The notes below the pieces were generated by a model. The model was not told where the DNA came from and ran no database searches. It was given only the letters and a program-made list of their open reading frames with translations. The position numbers and the translations under genes are program-made. Below are positions 35,027 through 45,033 of a DNA stretch of 64,000 nt, piece after piece; the stretch's first letter is position 1; the number at the start of each line of letters is the position of its first letter. Source of the stretch: UBA1444 sp964601085 (GTDB lineage: Bacteria > Bacillota > Negativicutes > UBA1444); the NCBI GenBank assembly GCA_964601085.1, contig CAZRLN010000010.1:1-64000 (forward strand). The letters run 5' to 3'.

Positions 35027-37033
35027 TCAAATTTTCAAGGCCAGTTCCACTGCATCGCTGATGCAACGGGATATTTTCCCCGGGACCGCCGCATCGCCAA
35101 TCACGAACACTTCCGGCAACATTCCCGCCACCGCTTTGCCCAGCTCATTTCGGGAACGCGAACCAATTGCGAGAACCACCGTATCCGCCGGCAAAACTTC
35201 TTCTTCCCCCGTCGGATTTCGAACCAAAACCCCAGACTCCGTGACCGCCACAACTTTTCGTTCGCTCAGACACCGGATTCCCAGTTGCTTCATATGCTTT
35301 TTCACGCCCCAGCGAGTGCTCAGGCCTATATCCCGGCCGATATCTTTGGCCATTTCCACGATGGTGATTTCACGGATTCCCTTCTCCAGCAATGCGTGAA
35401 TGACGTCGTCCGTTTCCGCTCGATGTCGCAAAAGAAATCGGGCCTGTTCCGCGCCGATGGTCCCTTGATCGGCCAATAGCACCGCCGTTTCGCAACCTAC
35501 CGCGCCACCGCCGACAACCACGACCCGACGTCCCGGAATCATCTCACCCGCCAGCACTTCGTTCGCCTGCACGACTTCGCAACCCGCTTCCGCAATGGGG
35601 AACGGCGCGGGAATCGGCTCGCTGCCGGTGGCAATCACCAAGGCATCCGGCGAAAAATGACGAATCATGTCCGCAGTCGCTTCTTGTCCTAATTCCACCT
35701 CGACCATATATTGCCCCAACATATGGGTCTGATACTCCAGCAGATAGGAAAAATCCCGTTTGCCGACCGCCTTGGCGGCATAGTGCAACTGCCCGCCCAA
35801 TTGATTTCTCTTCTCCCACAAGGTAACCTTATGGCCTCGTGCAGAAGCCTGGATGGCAAATTCCATTCCCGCCACGCCACCGCCGATAACCAATATTCGC
35901 TTGGGGGTATTGACCGGCGGATTCCACCATTCAAATTCCCGCCCCGTCCGATAGTTGATCATGCACTCGACAGCCTGCCCGGAAAAACGCCGGTCATAAC
36001 ACCCCTGTCCGCAAGCGATGCAGCGCCGAACTTCTTTTTCTTTACCATCCCGGACCTTGTTCGGCAACTCCGAATCCGCCAGCAGGGCACGTCCCATATT
36101 CACCATATCCGCTTGCCCCATCGCAATGATGCGCTCCGCGCCAACCGGGTCATTGATTCGATTGCTGGCGATAACGGGAATGCCGACTGCCTGCTTAATT
36201 CCCGCCGCAAGATAAGCATAGCCGCCACCCGGGACTTCTCCCGTGACTTGCGGAATCACGGTCTCATGCCACCCGCCGGTAACGTCGATTGCCGCCACGC
36301 CTGCTTCTTCCAGCAATTTCGCTACAGCCGCCGCCTCACGGCTACCGTTGCCGCCGGCAACAAAATCATTCCCGCTTAATCGCACAATGACCGGATAATC
36401 ACGTCCGGCTACCTGCTGAATATCGCCGACGATTTCCAGCAAGAAGCGGCTTCTGTTTTCCAGACAACCGCCATATTGATCATTCCGGCGGTTGGTATAC
36501 GGCGAAAGAAATTCAGCAATCAGGTATCCCGCGCTGCCGATAAGTTCCACTCCGTCAAAACCGACTTGTTTCGCCCGTAACGCAGCTTGCGCAAAACTTT
36601 TTCGGACAGATGAGAGATCCTCGTTTTCCATTTGTCGCGCCGTCTCATGGGTATAGCGGCAGGCAAAAGTCGAGGGCGCTACGGCCTGGGCGCCGATTTC
36701 CACCGATTTGGCATAGCCGCCGGCATGATAGAGCTGCGCAAAAATTTTTGCGCCCGTCGCATGAACCGCTTCCGTCAACTTTTGAAGTCCAGGCAGAAAC
36801 GAATCGTTATAGATCCCCAGATTGCGAAACGACCGGCCCCATTCATGGACGGAACAGCCGCCGACGATAATCAGTCCGGCGCCGCCCTGCCCACGAGCCG
36901 CGTAATAATCGATCAATCGCTGATTGACCTGACCATCCTCGGAATAGCTATGATTGATCGCCGGCATGGAAATCCGATTCCTCAATTCGACTGCGCCAAT
37001 TTTGATCGGCTGAAACAGAGCTCGATACTTCAC
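35027..37033 (-). CDS. Old-yellow-enzyme-type NADH:flavin oxidoreductase (2,4-dienoyl-CoA reductase-like)
   Basis: A 668-residue enzyme with an FMN barrel, a 4Fe-4S cluster and an FAD/NAD(P) domain, as in 2,4-dienoyl-CoA reductase and bile-acid-type enoate reductases. The FMN barrel starts with LFQPIKIGAVELRNRISMP. The cluster cysteines are in CIACGQGC and a later EC. The FAD motif is VIGGGVAGMEFA and a second dinucleotide motif is VVGGGAVGCETA. I choose GTG at 37033, eight bases after GGAGG; the longer frame covers that site. It is the last gene of the SDR-thiolase operon and probably reduces an unsaturated acyl-CoA or acid. Confidence 0.9.
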   Translation of the reverse strand: MKYRALFQPIKIGAVELRNRISMPAINHSYSEDGQVNQRLIDYYAARGQGGAGLIIVGGCSVHEWGRSFRNLGIYNDSFLPGLQKLTEAVHATGAKIFAQLYHAGGYAKSVEIGAQAVAPSTFACRYTHETARQMENEDLSSVRKSFAQAALRAKQVGFDGVELIGSAGYLIAEFLSPYTNRRNDQYGGCLENRSRFLLEIVGDIQQVAGRDYPVIVRLSGNDFVAGGNGSREAAAVAKLLEEAGVAAIDVTGGWHETVIPQVTGEVPGGGYAYLAAGIKQAVGIPVIASNRINDPVGAERIIAMGQADMVNMGRALLADSELPNKVRDGKEKEVRRCIACGQGCYDRRFSGQAVECMINYRTGREFEWWNPPVNTPKRILVIGGGVAGMEFAIQASARGHKVTLWEKRNQLGGQLHYAAKAVGKRDFSYLLEYQTHMLGQYMVEVELGQEATADMIRHFSPDALVIATGSEPIPAPFPIAEAGCEVVQANEVLAGEMIPGRRVVVVGGGAVGCETAVLLADQGTIGAEQARFLLRHRAETDDVIHALLEKGIREITIVEMAKDIGRDIGLSTRWGVKKHMKQLGIRCLSERKVVAVTESGVLVRNPTGEEEVLPADTVVLAIGSRSRNELGKAVAGMLPEVFVIGDAAVPGKISRCISDAVELALKI

Positions 37034-37097
37034 TGGGCATTCCTCCGTCATCATTCTTTGGCCAATCGGCCCGAGACGGGATTTCTCTCCGCCTTGT

Positions 37098-38039
37098 TTA
37101 CTTCAATAATTCCGGCGCCTGAAACAAAATCCGTTGCACATCCGTCATCACATGATCAATGATTTCCCGCACCGGTTCAATCCGGCGCAGCGGCGTCAAG
37201 CTTTGGCCAACCTGGACCACGCCGTTTTCCACATCGCCGTCGACCGCCGCCAGTCGATTGGTTCCGGTTACAAGCTTGTCCAGTTCGGCCTGCGGCGCTC
37301 CGCTGGTTTCCATTTTCAAATATTGATCCGTTAATTTATTTCGCAACCCCCGAACGCCGACATTGCGGGAATAACCGGTCACCACCGAGTCGGTGTCGCT
37401 GGCGTTCATCACGCTGGCCTTGGAATTCGGATGAAAAGCGCATTCGGCGGCCAACAGAAATCTCGAACCCATCTGTACTCCTGATGCCCCCATAATCAAG
37501 GCCGCCGCCATCCCCCGCCCGTCGACGATGCCGCCGGCGGCAATGACCGGCAGCGATACTTCCGGCAACACATTCGTCAACAAAGCCATGGTAGTCTGCG
37601 TCCCAATATGACCGCCGGCTTCCATTCCCTCAATGACGATGGCGTCGGCCCCTGCCGCTTCGACTCGTTTCGCGAGTTTCACATTTGGAACGACCGGAAT
37701 TACTTTGGCTCCCGCCGCATGAAGCCGCTCAAAGTAAAGGATCGGATTGCCGGCGCCCAATGTCGCAAACGCAACTTTCTCTTCGCAGATAACCGAGACA
37801 ATGTCGTCACGGTTTGGCGCCATCAACATGACATTGACGCCAAACGGCTTGTCGGTCAGCGTTTTGGCCCGGCGAATCTCGCTGCGCACCCACTCGGTGG
37901 GGCGCCCGCCGCTGGCAATGATTCCCGCTCCCCCGGCATTCGATACGGCGGTTGACAGAATGGCTTCGGATACCCAAGCCATTCCCCCCTGAAATATGGG
38001 GTATTGTATCCCCAGCAATTCGGTCAATTTGGTTCTCAT
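37098..38039 (-). CDS. FabK-like enoyl reductase / nitronate monooxygenase family
   Basis: A 313-residue FMN TIM-barrel protein of the FabK/2-nitropropane dioxygenase family. Motifs are TELLGIQYPIFQGGMAW, GVNVMLM, DAIVIEGMEAGGHIG (catalytic His region) and PVIAAGGIVDGRGMAAAL with GVQMGSRFL. FabK reduces enoyl-ACP in fatty acid synthesis. However, this copy is inside a catabolic operon without fab genes, so an acyl-CoA or nitronate substrate is also possible. GGGGGA precedes the ATG. The 64 bases to the next gene suggest co-transcription. Confidence 0.85.
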   Translation of the reverse strand: MRTKLTELLGIQYPIFQGGMAWVSEAILSTAVSNAGGAGIIASGGRPTEWVRSEIRRAKTLTDKPFGVNVMLMAPNRDDIVSVICEEKVAFATLGAGNPILYFERLHAAGAKVIPVVPNVKLAKRVEAAGADAIVIEGMEAGGHIGTQTTMALLTNVLPEVSLPVIAAGGIVDGRGMAAALIMGASGVQMGSRFLLAAECAFHPNSKASVMNASDTDSVVTGYSRNVGVRGLRNKLTDQYLKMETSGAPQAELDKLVTGTNRLAAVDGDVENGVVQVGQSLTPLRRIEPVREIIDHVMTDVQRILFQAPELLK

Positions 38040-38210
38040 TCCATTGTCCCCCGTTCATTTGAATCATGTAGATAGAAGGAAAACACCCTGTTGTTTTCCG
38101 GCGAATCCACTTGGCTCCGCCATCCAACCCAAAGGTGCTTTCCCGATGGATCCGCTCTCTATTGAACCGCATTAATCCGCCCGCACACTCTGACGGGAAA
38201 AATCCGGCAA

Positions 38211-39496
38211 TTACAAACCGTAAATGATTGGTAAAAAGATGCAGGTAATAATTGTGAGAATAATATTGATGGGAAGGCCGATTTTAACATAGTCCATATA
38301 CCGATACCCGGCAACAAGGGTCTGGGTGACTGCCGGTGTCCCGATTGGCGTGGACAGCGCCGTACTGGAACCAATGATAACGCCGATAACGAAAGTTTCG
38401 GGTGATGCTTTCAGTGCAAACGCCAGCGGGATGAAAATCGGCGCCAGCATCGCCACAACCGCCGTATTCGACATAAAGTTCGTCAATATCGTGGATAGCA
38501 CGACCGCAACGACTAACAGCGCGTAAACGGAAGCATCCTGCCCGCCGAAAAGGTTCAAAATGAAATTGGCGATCACCTTGCCGCCGCCGCTGACATCCAA
38601 TCCTTTGGCAAAGCCTTGCGCCGCACTCAGAATAACCAGAGTGTTCCAGTCAAGGTCCCGCATCGATTTTTTGAAGTCGATACAGCCGGTGCCCATCAAA
38701 ATCGCGCAACCGACCAAGGCAATAATTCCGACGTTCCATACGTTAAAGATAAAGCCCAGGACGCAAGCCACCATGACCGAACCGGACAAGATCATTTGCC
38801 AGGTGAACTTGGTGTTTTCTTCTTCCTGCATTTCCGCCATAGCATTCGGGTCGACGGCCTGGTCTTCAAAGTCCAGCACTTTTTTCTGCAATTTGTAGCC
38901 GAAAGTTACAAAGTACAGCGCCAATACCACGCATAACGGTCCGACCAGATAGCCTAGTTCGAAGAAAGTCAGCGGAGGCAACCCGCCGTTTTCATCAGGA
39001 TTCCCTGGCCGATCAATTGGGCGGTGGAGCCGACCATCGTGCCAGCGCCGCCCATGGCAGCGCCCATGCCGGCGCCAAGGACCAGATTTTTATTGGTGAC
39101 TCGCCCGCCGGACCGCATGACGACCGCGCCAATAATAGGGATGAACATGGCGACAACGGCGGAGTTGCTCAGGAATGCCGAAAGGAAAGACGTCAACACG
39201 ACAATCAGGAACAAAAAGATCCGTTCGTTGTTCACGATTGGCAGTTTGACCAGTTTAGCTCCCAATACTTTGGCCAGTCCGGTTTCAAACAGGGAGTTGC
39301 CGACGATGATCATGCCGCCGACCATCATCGTAACGGTACTGGCAAAGCCGGCCGAGACATCGGAAAACTTGATGATCCCGAAGATGCCCATGGCCAGCGA
39401 AGCAATCATTGCCGTTACCGCCAAGGGGATTTTTTCCCACGCAAAAGAAATGATTGCAAGACCGATGATGATAATTGCCAACGTGCTTTGTTCCAT
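38211..39496 (-). pseudogene. SLC13/DASS-type permease, frameshifted
   Basis: Two overlapping frames together encode one anion permease of about 430 residues. Frame one (from ATG 39496, GGAGGG upstream) covers TIASLAMGIFG-type N-terminal helices through GAGMGAAMGGAGTMVGSTAQLIGQGILM, then stops at 38969. Frame two continues immediately with LPPLTFFELGYLVGP to the end at 38211 (SSTALSTPIGTPAVTQTLVAGYRYMDY). Adding one base in the GCGGGTTGCC stretch near 38980 would restore TAGLPPLTFF. The family imports di- and tricarboxylates with Na+. The break may be real or a sequencing error in a G-run. Confidence 0.85.
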
Positions 39497-39621
39497 TCTG
39501 ATTATTCCCTCCTTTTATGCTCGTGACGAGTGTTGTGATGGGAATCAGTTCTTGGATCGACTTTAGCTTGACCAGGGAAAGCCGAGAGCAGAAGCATCCG
39601 ACGTAGTCGTGACAATCGATT

Positions 39622-40821
39622 TTACATTTTTTCGAAGGCCATCGCCATGCCCAGTCCGCCGGCGATGCAAATCGAGGCCATGCCATAACGAACATTCCGT
39701 TTATGCATTTCATGAATCAGCGTCGTAGATATCCGCGCTCCGGAACAGCCCAGCGGGTGGCCGAGAGCGATGGCCCCGCCATTGACATTGACTCGTTCCG
39801 GATCAAGTCCCAGTTCTTTGACACAAGCGACTGATTGCGCGGCAAAGGCCTCATTGATTTCGAACAACTCGAACGCATCCAATCCCAGGCCATCCGCTGC
39901 CAATGTCTTAAGCAGTTTGCGCGTGGCCGCGATCGGACCGATCCCCATGATCCGGGGATCGACGCCTGCGGCAGCCCCGGCGATGAGTCGCGCAAGCGGT
40001 TTGATGCCCAGTTCGGCGGCTTTTTCTTTGGCCATCAAAACCAACGCGCTAGCGCCGTCGTTGCGTCCGGAGGCATTGCCGGCCGTGACGAATCCCTCCG
40101 CGAAAATCGGTTTTAATTTGGCCAATTGCTGCATATCGGTGTTCCGCTTGGGATATTCATCCGTGGCGAAAACAAGGGGATCTTTTTTCTTTTGCGGGAT
40201 GATCACCGGAACGATCTCGTCTTTGAATTTTCCGGCGTCAATGGCGGCTACTGCCCGGCACTGGCTATTCAAAGCAAATTCATCCTGCTCTTCGCGGCTG
40301 ACATGGAACTGACGGGCCACGTTGTCGGCAGTCTGAATCATGTTGAACGTCCCGTAAATGTCATTGGGCTGAGATTTGGGCTGGCTTTCGATATTGGGAT
40401 CGACAAATACGCCATTGCCGTTGCCAACGCCAAACCGGGCATTGCGGATATAAAAGGGAGCCGTGCTCATGCTTTCCACGCCGCCGACCAATACCGTATC
40501 AGAATAACCGCACTGGATCTGTTGCATGCCGTTCAGCATAGCCTGCATGCCGGAAGCGCATTGCCGGTGAACAGTATAACTGGGCACTTCCTCCGGAACC
40601 CGCAGCATCAGGGCGGCGACGCGGGCAATGTTGGGTGCGTCGGTCGTTTGTTTCGCCTGTCCGGCAATCACCTCATCGATGATGTCTTTCGTGATCCCTG
40701 CTTTTTCAACAGCGCCTTCATAAGCAATCTTCAATAAATTTTCCGGCAGAATGTTTTTCAGCGTCCCGCCAATCGATCCGATGGGCGTTCTGACTGCCGA
40801 TACAACAACTACTTCTCTCAT
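39622..40821 (-). CDS. Thiolase (acetyl-CoA acetyltransferase)
   Basis: A 399-residue thiolase that cleaves 3-oxoacyl-CoA with CoA, or condenses two acetyl-CoA. The acyl-accepting Cys is in VHRQCASGMQA; FEINEAFAAQ, GGAIALGHPLGCSGAR and the C-terminal ICIAGGLGMA carry the remaining active-site residues. AAGGAG lies nine bases before the ATG at 40821; two earlier ATGs are too close to or upstream of that site. It is the second gene of the SDR-thiolase operon, which supports a degradative role. Confidence 0.95.
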   Translation of the reverse strand: MREVVVVSAVRTPIGSIGGTLKNILPENLLKIAYEGAVEKAGITKDIIDEVIAGQAKQTTDAPNIARVAALMLRVPEEVPSYTVHRQCASGMQAMLNGMQQIQCGYSDTVLVGGVESMSTAPFYIRNARFGVGNGNGVFVDPNIESQPKSQPNDIYGTFNMIQTADNVARQFHVSREEQDEFALNSQCRAVAAIDAGKFKDEIVPVIIPQKKKDPLVFATDEYPKRNTDMQQLAKLKPIFAEGFVTAGNASGRNDGASALVLMAKEKAAELGIKPLARLIAGAAAGVDPRIMGIGPIAATRKLLKTLAADGLGLDAFELFEINEAFAAQSVACVKELGLDPERVNVNGGAIALGHPLGCSGARISTTLIHEMHKRNVRYGMASICIAGGLGMAMAFEKM

Positions 40822-40876
40822 TACTGACATCTCCTTGCTGGTTTCATGCACGATTCAGTTACTATTTAGTTACTAT

Positions 40877-41611
40877 TTAGTTAAATCCGCCGTCGATGAC
40901 GATCGTCTGCGCCGTGATATAGCTCGACTCGTCCGAAGCGAGGAAAGCGATCAGGTTGGCGGCTTCTTCGGGATCGCCATAGCGGCGCAGCGGAATCGCC
41001 GCCAGCTTTTTCTGCTTCACTTCTTCCGGCACGGCGCTGTACATGTCGGTCATGATCGAGCCTGGCGCCACGGCATTCACAGTAATGCCATACTTGCCAA
41101 GTTCCTTGCCCATGACCCGGGTCATTCCCATGATAGCGGCCTTAGTCGCGGCATAGTTGGTTTGTCCGAAATTGCCGTTGAAGGCGGATACGGAGGACAA
41201 ATGAACAATTTTCCCGTACTTTTGCTCGATCATCGAATTGACGACCGCTTTGGTCATCAGATACGTTCCCTTCAGATTGACATTGATAACACGATCGAAT
41301 TGCTCTTCCGACATTTTATAAAACTGTGCGTCGGAAGTGATTCCGGCGTTATTGACCAGAATATCGATCCGGCCAAAAGCTGCCAGAATCGCCTGAACCA
41401 TATTCTCCACTTGATCTTTTTTCGAAATGTCCGCTACATAGCCTTTCACGGTCCCGACTGCAGACAACTCCGCAACCGCCTTGTCAATTTTTTCGCCATT
41501 CACATCACAAATCGCCACGCTGGCGCCTTCTTTCAGAAACGTCTTGGCTGTCGCAAAGCCGATTCCGGCTGCGCCGCCCGTGATGATCGCAATCTTGCCT
41601 TTGAGTTTCAT
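40877..41611 (-). CDS. SDR oxidoreductase, 3-hydroxyacyl-CoA dehydrogenase/acetoacetyl-CoA reductase-like
   Basis: A 244-residue classical SDR of the FabG/PhaB type, interconverting (R)-3-hydroxyacyl and 3-oxoacyl thioesters with NAD(P)H. It has the TGGAAGIG cofactor motif, NNAG, HLSSVSAF with the active-site Ser, YAATK with the catalytic Tyr and Lys, and APGSIMTDM. An Asp after the second strand (AICDVNG) favours NAD(H) over NADP(H). It is the first gene of the operon, divergent from a LysR gene, and precedes the thiolase by 55 bases. The direction in vivo is probably oxidation. Confidence 0.92.
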   Translation of the reverse strand: MKLKGKIAIITGGAAGIGFATAKTFLKEGASVAICDVNGEKIDKAVAELSAVGTVKGYVADISKKDQVENMVQAILAAFGRIDILVNNAGITSDAQFYKMSEEQFDRVINVNLKGTYLMTKAVVNSMIEQKYGKIVHLSSVSAFNGNFGQTNYAATKAAIMGMTRVMGKELGKYGITVNAVAPGSIMTDMYSAVPEEVKQKKLAAIPLRRYGDPEEAANLIAFLASDESSYITAQTIVIDGGFN

Positions 41612-41707
41612 GTTTCGCCCTCCATTTTCCCGTAAAAAATCTGCACACTTTTCCGATTTTCAGAAAATACTGCGTGCTTACTATCATTATCCGTTGCGCT
41701 CGTTTGG

Positions 41708-41753
41708 TTTGTAAATTATCAATTATTCTATCTATTGTTAACTTTGCAGTTAA
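41708..41753. promoter_or_regulatory. Putative LysR operator shared with the dehydratase operon
   Basis: In the 202-base divergent gap the 14-mer TTTGTAAATTATCA (41708-41721) is followed by a TTAAC-N6-GTTAA dyad (41738-41753), the T-N11-A type expected for LysR proteins. The same 14-mer occurs at 50137 upstream of the MaoC operon. Binding is inferred. Confidence 0.5.
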
Positions 41754-41813
41754 TCGACTGTGTGATAGAATTAGTTGTCAATACAATCCTGCTATTATTA
41801 GGGGGCGATCATT

Positions 41814-42710
41814 TTGGTCGGTCTTACACAGTTGCAGTATTTCAAAGAGCTTGCCGAACGCCAGCATCTCACCCAAACCGCGAATCACCTCATGATTTCG
41901 GCGCCGTCTTTGAGCGCCACCATCGCCCGGCTGGAAAAGGAAGTCGGCTGCCAGCTCTTCAATCGGGAGGGCCGCAACATTTACCTCAACGACCAGGGCC
42001 GAACCTATTTGAAATATGTGAACATTATCTTTGACGCGCTGGCGAACGCCAAACTGGAAGTGCACGACAACTCCAGAGAGCAGAACCAGCACGTGGATAT
42101 CGCCATTTCCAGCCCTATCATTTGGCATCAATCCCTGCAATTATTTATGAAAAACAATCCGCATATCACACTGTCCCATACCCTGATCAAGCGCGACCGT
42201 TTTTGCGACGCCAACTATTGCAATAAATTTGATTTCATCCTGACCGCCGCCAGCGACTTGTCCGGTCAAGACTGGGAATATGAGATTCTGATCCCGGATG
42301 ACCGTCCGGTATTGGCGGTATATCCGAACCATCCCCTGGCCCAGCGGCAGTCCATCCGCCTGATTGAAGCCAAGAATGAACCATTTATCGCCGTTACCAA
42401 AGATTTTTCCATGCGGGGCTTTTTTAACGAATCGTGTGAGCGGGTCGGGTTTACCCCCAAAATTGTCCTGGAATGCGATTACATGCTCCGTTCCATGATG
42501 TTGGCCGCCGAGTACGGAATCGTTTTTACCACGGAGTCCGGCGCCCGGGCCGACGCCTTGAAGAACGCAGTCTTTGTCAATATCATCGATCCGCCGCTGC
42601 GCCGGACCCAGGTCATTTTTTCCAATAAGCGCCATTATTTGTCGCATGCCGCCCGAGATTTCCGCGATTTTATGCTTCGTTATCACCAAGGGGAACAGGC
42701 TCAGGCATAA
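41814..42710 (+). CDS. LysR family transcriptional regulator
   Basis: A 298-residue LysR-type regulator. The N-terminal winged helix runs through LQYFKELAERQHLTQTANHLMIS and APSLSATIARLEKEVGCQLFNREGR, and the C-terminal two-lobed effector domain follows (DIAISSP, VLAVYPNHPL). The start is TTG after GGGGGCGA. It is divergent from the SDR-thiolase operon, the classical layout for a LysR activator of the neighbouring genes. The inducer is probably a pathway acid or acyl-CoA. Confidence 0.92.
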   Translation: MVGLTQLQYFKELAERQHLTQTANHLMISAPSLSATIARLEKEVGCQLFNREGRNIYLNDQGRTYLKYVNIIFDALANAKLEVHDNSREQNQHVDIAISSPIIWHQSLQLFMKNNPHITLSHTLIKRDRFCDANYCNKFDFILTAASDLSGQDWEYEILIPDDRPVLAVYPNHPLAQRQSIRLIEAKNEPFIAVTKDFSMRGFFNESCERVGFTPKIVLECDYMLRSMMLAAEYGIVFTTESGARADALKNAVFVNIIDPPLRRTQVIFSNKRHYLSHAARDFRDFMLRYHQGEQAQA

Positions 42711-42720
42711 CCGAATCTGC

Positions 42721-42761
42721 AAAAGAACCGGAACCGTATCAAATACGGTTCCGGTTCTTTT
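42721..42761. terminator. Perfect 19-bp bidirectional terminator
   Basis: AAAAGAACCGGAACCGTAT and its exact reverse complement flank a 3-base loop, giving TTTT on both strands. It separates the lysR gene from the convergent enolase-superfamily gene. Confidence 0.9.
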
Positions 42762-42777
42762 GCATAGGTCGGTTGGG

Positions 42778-43995
42778 TTAGCTCATATATTTTTTGGACC
42801 GGGTCACCGTAACCACATTGCATTTCGCAATGGTGTCCGGCGTCAGCTCCTGGCCGATCCCGGGCCGATCCGGCACTTTGTACCGGCCGTTTACCGGTTG
42901 ATAATCATATAGGCAAGTTGCGCGGCTTTCCGGATTCAGTGCGCGTTGATGATGCTCATGCACGATGAAATTGGGAATCACCGCCTCAATTTGCAACGCA
43001 GCCGCTTTGGAAATCGGGCTGCCGCAAACATGGATCTGGACTGCGCAGTCATACGTGTGCGCCATGTCGCAGATTTTTTTCGCCTCGGTCAACCCGCCGC
43101 ATAGGCACAGGTCCGGCTGGATCACCTGTATCGACCGGTTCTCCAGAAACTCGCGATAGCCGAAGCGAGTATAAATTCTCTCGCCGGAGGCGATGGGGAT
43201 TTTAACGTTTTGCTTCACTTCTAGCATGGACTTTGCGTTCAATGGGTGGCACGGCTCTTCGTAATAAAAGATCCGCAGTTCTTCCAGGGCTTGACCGATT
43301 TGAATCGCCGCGATAGTGTCCGTATTGGAATGATGTTCCACAATGATGTCCAAGTCGTCGCCGCCGGCCTTGCGCATAGCCGCTACACGGTCATAAACCG
43401 TTTTGATCACTTTATATTCCAGAGGGCCGGTTATTTTCCACGGTCCTTTGCCATCCGGTTGATTGCTGTAAATAATCGGGTCCACCTTGATGCAGTCATA
43501 GCCGTCCGCCATTGCCACCCGCGTGACTTCAGCGTATTCATCGGGCGTAATTAAGGCTTGTTTTTCAATTTTGGTTCCCCAGTTAAATTGCAATTGACTG
43601 GCATATGTGCGCAAATCATCATTTGTTTTTCCGCCCATCAACTGCCATACCGGCAAGCCCAACGCCTTGCCCTTGATATCCCACAAGGCGATGTCGATTC
43701 CGCTGATCGCCGCATTCACCACAGTTCCGCCGCCCATCCCCCAAAACGTCTTGCGGAACAAAGTTTCCCAGATTTTTTCAATATTCATGGGGTCTTCGCC
43801 GATGATGACTTCGGCAAAATCCTGCACCATGCCAAACCCGCCGCGCCAACCTTTGCCGTAGGCCAACCCGACTTCGCCAAAACCGCTGATGCCTTCATCC
43901 GTGTTCACCCGGACAATCACCGGGCTCCAGTCTCCCCGCGCCGAACCGGCATTCCCGCTGGGAACCTGCATCACATCCACACTGACAATTTTCAC
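42778..43995 (-). CDS. Mandelate racemase/enolase superfamily dehydratase
   Basis: A 405-residue enolase-superfamily enzyme, similar in length and motifs to D-galactonate/mannonate-type sugar-acid dehydratases (RspA-like). Metal ligands are in IIVEHHSN, FYYEEP and ASGERI. A lysine is in CIKVDP and a histidine in QIHVCGSP. The family removes a proton next to a carboxylate, commonly dehydrating an aldonic acid to a 2-keto-3-deoxy acid. The start is GTG with AAGGAG upstream. It lies at the end of the minus-strand catabolic island; the substrate is unknown. Confidence 0.87.
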   Translation of the reverse strand: MKIVSVDVMQVPSGNAGSARGDWSPVIVRVNTDEGISGFGEVGLAYGKGWRGGFGMVQDFAEVIIGEDPMNIEKIWETLFRKTFWGMGGGTVVNAAISGIDIALWDIKGKALGLPVWQLMGGKTNDDLRTYASQLQFNWGTKIEKQALITPDEYAEVTRVAMADGYDCIKVDPIIYSNQPDGKGPWKITGPLEYKVIKTVYDRVAAMRKAGGDDLDIIVEHHSNTDTIAAIQIGQALEELRIFYYEEPCHPLNAKSMLEVKQNVKIPIASGERIYTRFGYREFLENRSIQVIQPDLCLCGGLTEAKKICDMAHTYDCAVQIHVCGSPISKAAALQIEAVIPNFIVHEHHQRALNPESRATCLYDYQPVNGRYKVPDRPGIGQELTPDTIAKCNVVTVTRSKKYMS

Positions 43996-44021
43996 GCTTC
44001 CGTCACTCCTTCATTCATTTT

Positions 44022-44855
44022 CTAAAATTGTACAGCCTTTTCATCCAGCAAGTTGGCCATGGCCCGCAGCTCCTGCATCGCACCAGCCATGTGCGAAGTC
44101 GCTTCGGCAACCTGGCTGATACCCTCTTCCACCTGGGCAATCTGCGTAGCCGTCGCTGTGCTGCCTGACTGAATGGCAGCGATGATTTCATTGATTTTGG
44201 CTATGGATTGCGTACTGTTGGTCGCCAATTTCCGGATTTCTTCGGCAACCACACCGAACCCCCGCCCCTGTTCCCCGACCCGCGCCGCCTCGATGGCAGC
44301 ATTCAATCCCAGCAGGTTGGTCTGCCCGGCAATTTCCCGGATAAAGCCCAATACGCGATTGGTCTCCATCGCCTGCGTTTGCGACTCCTTGGCGACCTCC
44401 GCCAGAGCACGAGTAATCCCGGTAATTTCTTCCGACTGGGCCGTAATTTCTTCCGCCGTGGCCGCCAATTCGCTGATATGTTTCAGCAACCCGCCGGCCA
44501 TTTCCTTGAGTTCGTCCTGATGCGCCAACGACTGCGACAAAACCAGCGAACCAACGATCTCGTTCCGGGGATTGTGGATCGCCGCCACCATGACTTTGTA
44601 GGGAAAGCCCCGGACACTTTTGTCGATGACGGTCTTCAGACTGGCCCGTTTCTCGTGAATCACCCGATAGGCACCGGTTCCTTGCTTGAGCGGCTGATTC
44701 ACTTCAATCTTGAAATCAAGATCGTTCGCCGGGCAGTAGCGAAGAAATTTTTCCCTGTCGCTGACCGCTGCCCCCACTTCACCGCCAAACGCCTGATGAA
44801 TAACCGTCAACAGTTCCGCCACATTGTCCAGTATGGCTTGATCTTCATTGTCCAT
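44022..44855 (-). CDS. Cytoplasmic methyl-accepting chemotaxis-type protein
   Basis: A 277-residue chemoreceptor without membrane segments. Residues 1-115 form a small Cache/PAS-like sensor (VGAAVSDREKFLRYCP, KVMVAAIHNPRNEIVGSL). The rest is a short coiled-coil signalling domain with the hairpin tip EIAGQTNLLGLNAAIEAARVGEQGRGFGVVAEEIRKLA. It lies between the dehydratase operon and the enolase-superfamily gene. It may report on the same substrate or on redox state; this is inference. Confidence 0.9.
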   Translation of the reverse strand: MDNEDQAILDNVAELLTVIHQAFGGEVGAAVSDREKFLRYCPANDLDFKIEVNQPLKQGTGAYRVIHEKRASLKTVIDKSVRGFPYKVMVAAIHNPRNEIVGSLVLSQSLAHQDELKEMAGGLLKHISELAATAEEITAQSEEITGITRALAEVAKESQTQAMETNRVLGFIREIAGQTNLLGLNAAIEAARVGEQGRGFGVVAEEIRKLATNSTQSIAKINEIIAAIQSGSTATATQIAQVEEGISQVAEATSHMAGAMQELRAMANLLDEKAVQF

Positions 44856-44923
44856 GTTTCAACCACCTTTTAACCGATTTTCCTGCTGCTTATCCTCATC
44901 GTAAGGGATTCATAACCTCCAAT

Positions 44924-44966
44924 AGGAGTGTCCAAAGCTGCGACGCTGCAACTTTTGAACACTCCT
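44924..44966. terminator. Hairpin downstream of the dehydratase operon
   Basis: AGGAGTGTCCAAAGCTGCG can pair with TGCAACTTTTGAACACTCCT with a few mismatches. No T-run follows, so termination here is only possible. Confidence 0.4.
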
Positions 44967-45033
44967 GTCGGAAAAAACGTATCCGCTACCGCATTACGGA
45001 AATTTTACCGAGCATTTTGCCGGTTAAGCGCAA

